DNA of 64,000 nucleotides from Firmicutes bacterium HGW-Firmicutes-14. GTDB taxonomy: Bacteria; Bacillota; Thermincolia; Thermincolales; UBA2595. Positions 26,331 to 34,014 of this stretch are shown piece by piece (positions within the stretch are counted from its first letter, which is position 1; each line of letters opens with the position of its first letter). The position numbers were made by a program, and so were the translations under genes. The notes under the pieces were generated by a model. It did no database searches, was not told where the DNA came from, and saw only the letters and a program-made list of their open reading frames with translations. The stretch covers positions 62,001 through 126,000 of the forward strand of contig PHAB01000007.1 of NCBI GenBank assembly GCA_002840275.1, in the 5' to 3' direction.

Positions 26331-27773
26331 ATGGCTTTTGATTATGATCTGATTTCAATTCAGGAAGCAAGGGACACCGCCCGTAAAGCCAAAGAGGCAC
26401 AGCAGGTGTTGGCCGGGTTTTCCCAGAAAGAGGTTGATAATATTGTAGCAGCCATGGCTGAGGCAGGAAGGGTCAATGCGGAGTGGCTGGCAAAAATGGC
26501 TGTGGAAGAGACCAAATTCGGCGTCTTTGAGGATAAGGTAACCAAGAATAACTTTGCTTCCACCAATGTATACAATTATATTAAAGATATGAAGACGGTC
26601 GGAGTCTTAAAAGAGGACACCGCCAGGAAGATAGTTGAAGTAGGCACACCGGTGGGTGTGATAATGGGCATCATTCCATCCACAAACCCCACCTCCACAG
26701 TAATTTACAAGTCATTGATATCCCTAAAGGCAGGTAATGCCATTGTCTTTTCCCCACACCCCAGTGCCTCCAGGTGTACCTTTGCGGCGGCCCAGGTCAT
26801 GAATGAGGCGGCTGTCAGTGCGGGAGCCCCGGAAGGAATTATCGGCTGCCTGACCAAAACAACCTTAGCCGGGACAGAAGAACTGATGCATCATGATGAT
26901 ATTGCGGTAATTCTGGCGACAGGCGGTTCAGCCATGGTCAGGGCAGCATACAGTGCAGGCAGGCCTGCCTATGGAGTGGGACCGGGTAATGTACCGGTAT
27001 TTATTGAACGTACTGCAGATATCAGTCAGGCTGTCAGTGATATTATCACCAGCAAGACATTTGACAATGGGACCATCTGTGCTTCGGAACAGGCGGTAAT
27101 TGTTGATGAGCCGGTCAAGGACCGGGTGATTGCTGAACTGGAACGGCAGGGCGCCTATTTCCTGAACCCGGATGAGGTTGAAATGGTATCTCAGGCAGTG
27201 ATGCAGCCCAGGGGAGGGATGAATCCCGCCATGGTAGGCAGAAGTGCCCGGGTGGTAGCCGATAAAGCCGGGATTAGAGTACCTGAGGGGACCAGGGTTT
27301 TAATTGCCCCCCTGGAGGGCTATGGACCAAAGTATCCCCTGTCATATGAAAAGCTGACCACGGTTTTGGGCTTTTATACTGCAAAAGACTGGCATGAAGC
27401 ATGTCTGCTCAGTATTGAACTCCTGAAACTGGGCGGGATAGGTCACAGTTTTGTAATCCATACCCAGGATGAGCAGGTAGCCAGGGAATTCATCAAAAAA
27501 CCGGTCTTCCGTATTCTGGTCAATACCCCCTCATCTCAGGGCGCCATAGGTTACACTACCGGGCTGGCGCCTTCACTGACTCTTGGCTGTGGCACCTGGG
27601 GCAGAAACAGTACATCTGACAATGTAACTCCACTGCACCTGATTAACATTAAGAGACAGGCTTACGGAATCAGGCAGGTCAGCCAGAAGCAGGTACAGCG
27701 GCCTGGTACGGGTCAGCTTAGTACTGAAGAAATCGCTGAAGTAGTTCAAGCGGTCCTGGCCAGGATCTCCTGA
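26331..27773 (+). CDS. eutE: CoA-acylating acetaldehyde dehydrogenase
   Basis: EutE converts acetaldehyde, CoA and NAD+ to acetyl-CoA and NADH inside the shell. It is 480 residues, with the cofactor region GIIPSTNPTSTVIYKSL, the GGSAMVRAAYSAGRPAYGVGPGN stretch and the catalytic Cys in FDNGTICASEQ (about residue 250). The last ~20 residues (LSTEEIAEVVQAVLARI) form an amphipathic helix after a loose linker, typical of an encapsulation peptide, here at the C-terminus. GGGGTG precedes the ATG. pduL follows 31 bases later. Confidence 0.95.
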   Translation: MAFDYDLISIQEARDTARKAKEAQQVLAGFSQKEVDNIVAAMAEAGRVNAEWLAKMAVEETKFGVFEDKVTKNNFASTNVYNYIKDMKTVGVLKEDTARKIVEVGTPVGVIMGIIPSTNPTSTVIYKSLISLKAGNAIVFSPHPSASRCTFAAAQVMNEAAVSAGAPEGIIGCLTKTTLAGTEELMHHDDIAVILATGGSAMVRAAYSAGRPAYGVGPGNVPVFIERTADISQAVSDIITSKTFDNGTICASEQAVIVDEPVKDRVIAELERQGAYFLNPDEVEMVSQAVMQPRGGMNPAMVGRSARVVADKAGIRVPEGTRVLIAPLEGYGPKYPLSYEKLTTVLGFYTAKDWHEACLLSIELLKLGGIGHSFVIHTQDEQVAREFIKKPVFRILVNTPSSQGAIGYTTGLAPSLTLGCGTWGRNSTSDNVTPLHLINIKRQAYGIRQVSQKQVQRPGTGQLSTEEIAEVVQAVLARIS

Positions 27774-27804
27774 CGATGTACCGGTTAATAGGTAGGTGAA
27801 ACTG

Positions 27805-28461
27805 TTGGAAAAAGCGCAGCTTATAGAAAGAATAACAGAAGAGGTACTCCGGCAGCTGCAGCAGATATCTATAATACCCGGTATACAGGAGACGGGGAAG
27901 ATTCCCCTGGGTATCTCCAACCGGCATATCCACATCTCTTCCGGTGACTTGATTACCCTTTTCGGACAGGATGCCCGGCTTACCGGGGTGAGGGACCTGT
28001 CTCAGCCGGGGCAGTATGTGAGTGAACAGACCGTAACCCTCGTAGGTCCCAAAGGTGTTATTGAGAAGGTAAGGATTCTGGGCCCTCTCAGGGGCAGGAC
28101 CCAGGTGGAAATATCCATCTCAGACTGTTTCAGACTGGGCATCCGGGCCCCGATACGTGATTCCGGAGACTTGGAGGGCTCTGCACCGATAACAGTGGTA
28201 GGTCCGGTTGGTTCTGTTACTCTTTCAGAAGGGTGTATCATTGCTGCCAGACATATTCATATGCATCCCAATGATGCAAAAAGATTTGGTGTGCAGGACG
28301 GGGACCGGGTTAACGTTAAATCCTCGGGACCGCGGGCGATTGTCTTTACCGAGGTGCTGGTCCGGGTAAATGAGAATTACCGTCTTGAGATGCACCTTGA
28401 TATTGATGAGGCTAATGCAGCTTCTCTGGATAATGGTGACAGGCTGGAAATAATTTTATAG
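27805..28461 (+). CDS. pduL: Phosphate propanoyl/acetyltransferase PduL
   Basis: PduL makes acyl phosphate from acyl-CoA and recycles CoA inside microcompartments; it is unrelated to Pta/EutD. The two zinc-binding beta-barrel halves are visible, with the conserved GISNRHIHIS and AARHIHMHPNDA motifs holding metal-ligand His residues, and the LRGRTQVEISISDCFRLGI segment between. The first 20 residues (LEKAQLIERITEEVLRQL) look like an encapsulation helix. TTG 27805 is preferred because AGGTG ends 6 bases upstream; GTG 27796 is the alternative. Confidence 0.93.
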   Translation: MEKAQLIERITEEVLRQLQQISIIPGIQETGKIPLGISNRHIHISSGDLITLFGQDARLTGVRDLSQPGQYVSEQTVTLVGPKGVIEKVRILGPLRGRTQVEISISDCFRLGIRAPIRDSGDLEGSAPITVVGPVGSVTLSEGCIIAARHIHMHPNDAKRFGVQDGDRVNVKSSGPRAIVFTEVLVRVNENYRLEMHLDIDEANAASLDNGDRLEIIL

Positions 28462-28564
28462 TGCCGAAGGGGAAATAATTTACCTGCAGGCAAAATACCA
28501 AGGGCTGCCTCTTTACAAGAGACGGCCCTAAACATGTAAGAGACATCTAAAGGATTTGATGAGC

Positions 28565-29776
28565 ATGAAAGTGTTAGTGATAAATTCAGGCAGTTCCTCT
28601 ATCAAATACCGGTTATTTGATATGACGGATAAAACGTTAATGGCCAGAGGAATTATCGAACGCATCGGAATTTCCGGTTCAAAACTTACCCATTACCGGG
28701 AAGGTGGAGCGGAATACAGGAGTGGGGTGGAATACAGGAGTGAACAGGAAATCAGTGACCACGGGGCGGCCATAGGATTAATTTTTGCTGCCCTGACAGA
28801 TGCAGGGCACGGGGCGGTAAAGAGGGCGGGTGAGATTGATATCATCGGCCACAGGGTGGTCCATGGCGGAGAAATCTTCAGTCAGCCGGTGTTAGTTGAC
28901 AATATTGTGAAGGAAAATATCAGGCAGCTGGCCGGTCTGGCTCCCCTGCATAATCCGGCCAACCTGCTGGGAATAGAGGCCTGTGAGCGGCTTATACCGG
29001 GTATCAGGCAGGTAGCGGTGTTTGATACGGCATTCCACCATACAATCCCCCGCCGGGCTTATATGTATGGGATACCATACCGGTATTACGAAAAATACGG
29101 GATTCGCAAATACGGTTTTCACGGCACTTCCCACCGGTATGTGTCCCGCCGGGCGGCTGAGATGCTGGGACGGCCCCTTAAAGAACTAAAAATGATATCC
29201 TGTCACTTAGGCAGCGGGGCCAGTATAACTGCTGTACACGGCGGCTGTTCTGTGGATACAAGTATGGGTTTTACTCCCCTGGAGGGAGTTGTCATGGGTA
29301 CCCGCAGTGGTGATCTGGATCCTGCAATTGTTACATTTCTGATGGAAAAAGAAAATCTAAGCCCTGAGGAAATCAGCGGGATTCTAAACCACCGGAGCGG
29401 GGTATTTGGTCTGTCAGGAATAAGCAGTGATTTCCGTGACCTGGATAAAGCCGCGGCAGACGGAAATGACATGGCCCGGCTGGCTATGGAGGTCTTCGTA
29501 TACCGGGTCAGGAAATATATCGGAGCCTATGCAGCCCAGTTAAACGGGCTGGATGGCCTGATATTTACCGCCGGTCTGGGTGAGAACTCACCTGGGATAC
29601 GCTCAGAGATCTGCCATGGACTTGATTTTCTTGGCATTTCCATCGACCCGGAGAAAAATGCAATACGGGGCCGGGAAACCGATATATCTGCCCCGGATTC
29701 GCGGGTCCGGATTCTGGTTATTCCCACCAATGAGGAATTAATGATTGCAGATGAAACCCTGCGGGCGCTTAATTGA
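28565..29776 (+). CDS. ackA: Acetate kinase
   Basis: AckA converts acetyl phosphate and ADP to acetate and ATP, giving the energy yield of ethanolamine breakdown. The 404-residue sequence is typical: MKVLVINSGSSSIKYRLFD at the start, GHRVVHGGE, the VFDTAFHHTIP stretch with the catalytic Asp, YGFHGTSHRYV, and GLGENSP near the end. ATG 28565 has AAAGGA 10 bases upstream; ATG 28559 is closer than usual. About 100 bases separate it from pduL, with a GGGC/GCCC hairpin lacking a T-run, so co-transcription is likely but not certain. Confidence 0.95.
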   Translation: MKVLVINSGSSSIKYRLFDMTDKTLMARGIIERIGISGSKLTHYREGGAEYRSGVEYRSEQEISDHGAAIGLIFAALTDAGHGAVKRAGEIDIIGHRVVHGGEIFSQPVLVDNIVKENIRQLAGLAPLHNPANLLGIEACERLIPGIRQVAVFDTAFHHTIPRRAYMYGIPYRYYEKYGIRKYGFHGTSHRYVSRRAAEMLGRPLKELKMISCHLGSGASITAVHGGCSVDTSMGFTPLEGVVMGTRSGDLDPAIVTFLMEKENLSPEEISGILNHRSGVFGLSGISSDFRDLDKAAADGNDMARLAMEVFVYRVRKYIGAYAAQLNGLDGLIFTAGLGENSPGIRSEICHGLDFLGISIDPEKNAIRGRETDISAPDSRVRILVIPTNEELMIADETLRALN

Positions 29777-29784
29777 TTATTTAC

Positions 29785-29818
29785 CGGCGACACTATCAAA
29801 TTTGATATAGAATCGCCG
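29785..29818 (+). other. Hairpin after ackA
   Basis: CGGCGA (29785-29790) pairs with TCGCCG (29813-29818); a perfect palindrome TATCAAATTTGATA (29794-29807) lies in the loop. No T-run follows, so it is a weak terminator or a protein site. Confidence 0.35.
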
Positions 29819-29887
29819 ATAACAAAGACGTTAATTGCAAAAAAAGTATAATTGAAATATAATAGTTGTAGAACTGGAGGGGATGAC

Positions 29888-30319
29888 TTGGAACATACTC
29901 TTGAGGCCTTAAAACAAAAGCTGTATGACAAGGAATATAAATTAACTCCTCAGAGAAGAGTCATCCTCGGGATATTTGCGGAAAACCCGGAAAAACACTT
30001 AAGCGCTGAAGAGGTTTACGACATGGTTAAAAAAACCAATCCTGAGATTGGATTGGCCACGGTATACCGGACCCTGGACCTCTTTGCCGAACTGGATATC
30101 CTTCAGAAAATGGACTTTGGAGACGGGAGGGGCAGGTATGAATTCAGCGAGTCTGAAGTCCACCACCACCATCACCTGATTTGCCTTAAATGCGCATCTG
30201 TAACGGAGTTTACGGATGACCTTCTGGAATCTTTGGAGAATGCTATCAGGGAGAAGACCAGTTTTGAAATAGTGGACCATGAATTAAAGTTTTATGGGTA
30301 CTGCCATAAATGCAGATAA
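29888..30319 (+). CDS. Fur-family metalloregulator
   Basis: The 143-residue product is a Fur/PerR-type repressor. The N-terminal winged helix (LTPQRRVILGIF; LATVYRTLDLF) precedes the metal-binding core with a run of His residues (EVHHHHHLICLKCASVTEF) and the structural-zinc pairs CLKC and CHKC. Fur and PerR cannot be separated reliably by eye. The TTG at 29888 is chosen with GGAGGGG just upstream. The feoAB promoter at 6781 carries matching operators. A TATAATTGAAATATA element upstream could be its own operator. Confidence 0.85.
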   Translation: MEHTLEALKQKLYDKEYKLTPQRRVILGIFAENPEKHLSAEEVYDMVKKTNPEIGLATVYRTLDLFAELDILQKMDFGDGRGRYEFSESEVHHHHHLICLKCASVTEFTDDLLESLENAIREKTSFEIVDHELKFYGYCHKCR

Positions 30320-30329
30320 CACTGAATTT

Positions 30330-30371
30330 AATAAAGGCAGTTGAAATTAGTAAATTTCAACTGCCTTTATT
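30330..30371. terminator. Terminator after Fur-family gene
   Basis: A 19-base-pair perfect stem (30330-30348 with 30353-30371) with a four-base loop and A/T ends on both sides, so it could work in both directions. Confidence 0.85.
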
Positions 30372-30372
30372 C

Positions 30373-30401
30373 TTGCACTTTTAACATGCTTATGCTAAAA
30401 T
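30373..30401 (+). promoter_or_regulatory. Promoter of HesB-like selenoprotein gene
   Basis: TTGCAC (about 30373-30378), a 17-base spacer and TAAAAT (30396-30401) form a plausible sigma-A promoter. Its -10 end overlaps the palindromic operator at 30400-30416. Confidence 0.55.
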
Positions 30402-30416
30402 ACCCCTAAGGGGTAT
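30400..30416 (+). promoter_or_regulatory. CsoR/CstR-type palindromic operator
   Basis: ATACCCCT-A-AGGGGTAT is a perfect 8-1-8 inverted repeat. Runs of C and G flanked by TA are characteristic of operators of the CsoR family (copper sensor CsoR, persulfide sensor CstR). Placement directly after the -10 box suits repression. No csoR/cstR gene is in the window, so the regulator is inferred. Confidence 0.6.
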
Positions 30417-30458
30417 TGCGGTGAAGACTAACCACTTTTAAGCGGAGGTGATATTTTT

Positions 30459-30749
30459 ATGGTTACGGTTACACCTGAAGCCAGTGAAGAATTAAAGAAG
30501 GCCCTTGCAGAATATGATGCCAATATACTCAGGATCGCTTTTGCGGGTTTTGGTTGAGGCGGGGCAAGGTTTAAACTGGCTTTGGACAAGTCAGTTAATG
30601 AAAATGACAGGGTTTATGACCAGGATGATTTCCAGATTGTTATCAGCAGGGAATATGATGATTACTATAAGAGCCTCAAAATAGAATGGATAGACAATTA
30701 TATGGGCCGTGGGTTCAATATTACAGACACATACAACCCCGGATGCTGA
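30459..30749 (+). CDS. HesB-like selenoprotein (in-frame UGA = selenocysteine)
   Basis: A strong GCGGAGGTGAT site precedes ATG 30459. The frame runs 96 codons with one in-frame TGA at codon 33 (30555-30557), giving AFAGFG-U-GGARFKLALD. The HesB/IscA fold is recognisable on both sides of the TGA, with the downstream IDNYMGRGFNITD segment and a final Pro-Gly-Cys. HesB-like selenoproteins with U at this Gly-rich turn are a known bacterial family. A candidate SECIS hairpin lies at 30571-30598. Standard callers would split or miss the gene. The role is probably thiol/Fe-S or selenium chemistry; the exact function is unknown. Confidence 0.85.
30571..30598 (+). other. Candidate bacterial SECIS hairpin
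   Basis: TTAAACTG (30571-30578) pairs with CAGTTAA (30592-30598) with one bulged A. The loop starts with G at 30579, 22 bases after the TGA, within the 16-37 base window expected for bacterial SECIS elements. Confidence 0.5.
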
Positions 30750-30756
30750 TAAGTTT

Positions 30757-30828
30757 AAAGGGCGTGTCCCCTTTTATCACCCCGTTAATTTGTCAACAAG
30801 CCTTATTATGGGACATGCCCTTTTTTTC
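30757..30828. terminator. Long-loop terminator
   Basis: A 14-base-pair stem with one mismatch (30757-30770 with 30810-30823) and a long loop is followed by a run of T residues. It lies between the selenoprotein gene and the convergent diguanylate cyclase. Confidence 0.7.
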
Positions 30829-31749
30829 TCATAGGTCTGCCGCTGTCTTTACAGCATTTTTGCCATCCTTTTTTGCTCTATAGAGGGCCTGGTCGGCAAA
30901 TGCGAAAAGGTCCTCAGCGGTTTTTGCATGTTCAGGATAGGAAGCAATCCCGGCGCTGGCTGTAAACTTGATATTTGCTGCCAGTAAATTGTCGTTGTAA
31001 TTGAAAACAGCCTCTTCCAGGGTCGTTCTAATTCGTTCCATCAGTGAAGCGGCTTTTGCAGAATCTGTATTTGGGAGAAGAAGAACAAATTCATCACCGC
31101 CGAACCGGGCCAATATGTCGTTTTTCCGCAGCTGTTCCTTTATCAGGCGGACGAACTGGATAAGGGAATAATCTCCTGCATTGTGGCCCAGGCTGTCATT
31201 GGTTTCCTTAAAGCCGTCGATATCCAGAATCACTATGGAAAACGGGTCTCCTGTCCTCCTGGCACGGTAAATCTCTTCATCCAGCCGTTCATTAAAATAT
31301 CTTCTGTTAAAGGCATCGGTAAGGTCATCCCTTGTAGAAAGCCTGCTGAAAATTTCGGCCCTTTGAATAATTACCTCTATCCGGGCCAACAGTTCTTCAA
31401 TTTCAAAAGGTTTGGTGATATAGTCATCTGCACCGGTCCTAAATCCGGCTACTTTATCGGTGACAGAGTTTTTTACCGTAAGAAAAACAATGGGAACAAG
31501 CTTTAACCTCGGCTGTGATTTGACCCACCGGCAGAGCTGGTAACCATCCATTTCCGGCATAATGACATCCAGGATTATCAAATCCGGAATCAATACTTCG
31601 AGATGAGTGATAGCTTCCGAGGGGGTCCGGCAAGGGATAACCGAATAGGAATGGCTGGTTAGGTAATCATAAAGCTGGGACAGGGTCAGGCGGTTATCTT
31701 CTATTATTAAAATCTTTTTTAAATGATCGCCGGTAATATATTTATCCAA
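30829..31749 (-). CDS. Response regulator with GGDEF domain (diguanylate cyclase)
   Basis: An N-terminal receiver (ILIIEDNR; phospho-Asp in LIILDVIMPEMDGY; Lys in ITKPF) is joined to a C-terminal GGDEF domain with the intact active-site motif FGGDEFVLLLP and DIDGFKETNDSLGHNAGD. Phosphorylation should control c-di-GMP synthesis. The TTG at 31749 has GGGGTGAGGG upstream; the frame extends only six more codons. No kinase is adjacent. The window also has a second GGDEF protein (40906) and a PilZ protein (46941). Confidence 0.9.
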   Translation of the reverse strand: MDKYITGDHLKKILIIEDNRLTLSQLYDYLTSHSYSVIPCRTPSEAITHLEVLIPDLIILDVIMPEMDGYQLCRWVKSQPRLKLVPIVFLTVKNSVTDKVAGFRTGADDYITKPFEIEELLARIEVIIQRAEIFSRLSTRDDLTDAFNRRYFNERLDEEIYRARRTGDPFSIVILDIDGFKETNDSLGHNAGDYSLIQFVRLIKEQLRKNDILARFGGDEFVLLLPNTDSAKAASLMERIRTTLEEAVFNYNDNLLAANIKFTASAGIASYPEHAKTAEDLFAFADQALYRAKKDGKNAVKTAADL

Positions 31750-31850
31750 CGTACCCTCACCCCCCAATTCCTAAACATATTTAATTTCGATATTTATCCT
31801 TAATTTTCCTGCAAAGCTGATGGAGTTTGTGAAATAAACTACAAAAAATA

Positions 31851-32213
31851 TTATTTGGAGGGTGTTTTACTTTTACAGCAGAACTCATATACTCCCATGG
31901 TCATAAGAAAAACCCCAAATATTTTTCTTAAGACAGGTGCAGGAATATTAACAGCTGCCATGGATCCAATAACAGCTCCGGCAACAGTTCCAATGATCAG
32001 GTAACCGGCAAGCCGGGGTCTGACATTACCCTGACGGTAATGAGTGATGACTGCAACTAAGGCAGTGGGAATAAAAGACAGCAGGGAAACCCCCTGTGCT
32101 GTATGCTGGGTAATTCCAGTTAAAAAAACAAGGGCCGGTACGAGCAGGGTACCTCCACCGACTGCCAGGCCGCTTAAAATTCCTGCAATAAAACCTATAA
32201 GTGTTACCAGCAT
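31851..32213 (-). CDS. Half-size TauE/SafE (TSUP) family permease, second of pair
   Basis: The product is 120 residues with about four membrane segments and the TSUP repeat signature (LSGLAVGGGTLLVPALVFLTG, then AQGVSLLSFIPTALVA). TauE/SafE proteins export sulfite or other organic/inorganic anions and normally have two such repeats in one chain of about 250 residues. Here each repeat is its own gene. The ATG overlaps the stop of the upstream half (TGATG), so translation is coupled and a heterodimeric or tetrameric transporter is likely (inference). Confidence 0.85.
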   Translation of the reverse strand: MLVTLIGFIAGILSGLAVGGGTLLVPALVFLTGITQHTAQGVSLLSFIPTALVAVITHYRQGNVRPRLAGYLIIGTVAGAVIGSMAAVNIPAPVLRKIFGVFLMTMGVYEFCCKSKTPSK

Positions 32214-32572
32214 CAGAAAAACATCCTTATCCCGGCCAGGAACATAAAGACACCAAAAAACTGGCGCAGCCTGCCGGCAGATATCCTGTTCATCAATCTT
32301 GCTCCCAGATAGCCGCCGGCAATTCCACCGGTCACCACTTGAAGGGCAACTCTGAAATCCAGGTCTTTATTCAGCCCGTAAATAATACAGCTTGCTATTG
32401 TAGTAGGCATGATAACTGCCAGGGAAGTGCCGTGGGCCTGATGTTGGGCGACTCCTAACAGGAACACCATGGACGGAATCAGTATTGTCCCACCGCCAAT
32501 ACCAAGGAGACCGTTAATAAATCCGGTTATTATACCGATAATGATTAGAAATAACAGGTTAAAATGCTTCAT
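32213..32572 (-). CDS. Half-size TauE/SafE (TSUP) family permease, first of pair
   Basis: This 119-residue protein carries one TSUP repeat (FINGLLGIGGGTILIPSMVFLLG, then AHGTSLAVIMPTTIASCIIYG) and ends in a basic tail after a fourth hydrophobic segment. It is the upstream partner of the half-size gene at 31851-32213, with which it overlaps by one base. The two halves are related but distinct, so this is not a simple duplication error. Confidence 0.85.
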   Translation of the reverse strand: MKHFNLLFLIIIGIITGFINGLLGIGGGTILIPSMVFLLGVAQHQAHGTSLAVIMPTTIASCIIYGLNKDLDFRVALQVVTGGIAGGYLGARLMNRISAGRLRQFFGVFMFLAGIRMFF

Positions 32573-32693
32573 AAAAATATTATTTTACTTATACAGCCTT
32601 TTGACTCGGAAAAAATTGTGGTATATTATAACAAGAGTCTGAGGGGATAATATTCCCGGGAAAAAATATGACATATTCTGAGGAGGGAATAAG

Positions 32694-32813
32694 ATGGCTG
32701 TTTTTGTATGCGGAAAGTGCGGATTCAAAAAAGAAACCAGGTGTAAACCCAAGAAATGCCCCCAGTGCGGGGCCGCTGAAACATTTACCAAAGAGGAACA
32801 GGGGAAAAAGTAA
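32694..32813 (+). CDS. Small rubredoxin-like zinc-ribbon protein
   Basis: A 39-residue protein begins at ATG 32694 behind GAGGAGGG. It has two CxxC knuckles (CGKCGF and CPQCGA) separated by a basic KETRCKPKK stretch, the pattern of small rubredoxin-type zinc ribbons common in Clostridia. The glycosyltransferase gene starts 16 bases downstream, so they are probably co-transcribed. The function is unknown. Confidence 0.8.
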   Translation: MAVFVCGKCGFKKETRCKPKKCPQCGAAETFTKEEQGKK

Positions 32814-32829
32814 CAAGGGGAGCACTGCC

Positions 32830-33942
32830 ATGAGAAGAGTTCTTTTTTTCTCCGTTTCGATTGGAGCCGGACACGACCTGGCTGCCCAGGCCGTTGCCCA
32901 GGAGGTGGAGCGCCGTTTCCCGGAAGCCCGGATGAGGATAGTCGATACCTTCAGGTATATTAATCCTGTCCTGAATAAGGTTATTGCCGGCAGTTATATG
33001 GAAAGCCTCAGGTTCAACCCCAGGATATGGGGGTATCTGTATGATCAGGCTGAACAGGGGGACAAGTTCATAGATCTCAATCAGATACTTTCCAAACTTG
33101 TTTCCATTAAGACGGAAAAATTGATCAAAGAGTTTGACCCTGAAGTGATCGTCTGTACCCACGCTTTCCCTGCCGGTATATTGTCCATATTGAAAAACAG
33201 GGGCAAATTCACTATTCCATTAATCGCCGTTATAACGGATTACACTATCCATCCCTTTTGGATTCACGAAAATGTTGACAAATATATACTTCCATGTGAG
33301 GACCTTAGATACCAGGTTGCAGAATATGGGGTGCCTGACGAAAAAATAATGACCACAGGGATACCTATCAGAAGGCAGTTTGCCGGGAACTGGGACAGGG
33401 CCGCAGTAAGAAAAAATACCGGTCTTGATGATATTACTACAATCCTTGTCATGGGGGGAGGCCTGGGCCTCGGAGAAATTGAAGACATTATCAGGACCCT
33501 GGGCAACTGTGAGATTAACCTGCAGATTTTGTCGGTGACAGGTAAAAATGACCGCCTTCGGAAAGTACTGGAGATGGTTAATGCAAAAAACAGGATCAAA
33601 GTATTTGGTTTTGTGGAAAACATGGCTGAATTAATGGCAGCCAGTGATTTCATTGTTACCAAGCCGGGAGGCCTGACCACGGCTGAAGCATTGTCTCAGG
33701 GCTTACCCATGGTAATTGTCAGCCCTTTGCCCGGACAGGAGGCCCGGAATACAGAATTTCTGCTTAACAGCGGAGTCGCCGTAAAGGTCAGGAAACTTCA
33801 CCACCTGGTGCCCCAGCTTAAGAACCTGATTGCCAACACTACAAGGCTGAATCAGATAAAGGAGATGGCCTCTGCCATCGGGAAACCCGGTGCAGCGGCA
33901 GACTTGGTCAACTACATGGAAAAAGTGGTCGAAAGTAATTGA
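32830..33942 (+). CDS. MGDG synthase/UgtP-family glycosyltransferase
   Basis: The enzyme is a GT-B glycosyltransferase of the processive diacylglycerol type. The N-terminal VSIGAGHDLAAQAVAQE matches the glycolipid synthase signature; the C-terminal domain has VMGGGLGLGEIE, FVENMAELMAASDFIVTKPGGLTTAEAL and a PLPGQEARN nucleotide-sugar region. It likely moves a hexose from a UDP-sugar to diacylglycerol at the membrane. The ATG at 32830 is chosen over an in-frame extension that overlaps the zinc-ribbon gene. The length of 370 residues is usual. Confidence 0.85.
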   Translation: MRRVLFFSVSIGAGHDLAAQAVAQEVERRFPEARMRIVDTFRYINPVLNKVIAGSYMESLRFNPRIWGYLYDQAEQGDKFIDLNQILSKLVSIKTEKLIKEFDPEVIVCTHAFPAGILSILKNRGKFTIPLIAVITDYTIHPFWIHENVDKYILPCEDLRYQVAEYGVPDEKIMTTGIPIRRQFAGNWDRAAVRKNTGLDDITTILVMGGGLGLGEIEDIIRTLGNCEINLQILSVTGKNDRLRKVLEMVNAKNRIKVFGFVENMAELMAASDFIVTKPGGLTTAEALSQGLPMVIVSPLPGQEARNTEFLLNSGVAVKVRKLHHLVPQLKNLIANTTRLNQIKEMASAIGKPGAAADLVNYMEKVVESN

Positions 33943-34014
33943 ACATTATAGCAGGATTAATTGAAACAGGGTAGAAGGTTGAAATAATTAGAAAAATGAT
34001 AAGGGGGACTTACC

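Noticed and set aside
30686-30883. Plus-strand open frame across the selenoprotein end
   Set aside because: It has no ribosome site, crosses a terminator and is a shadow of the HesB-like gene and the convergent GGDEF gene.
32668-32829. N-terminal extension of the glycosyltransferase
   Set aside because: It overlaps a small zinc-ribbon gene with its own strong ribosome site, and the family start is the Met at 32830.
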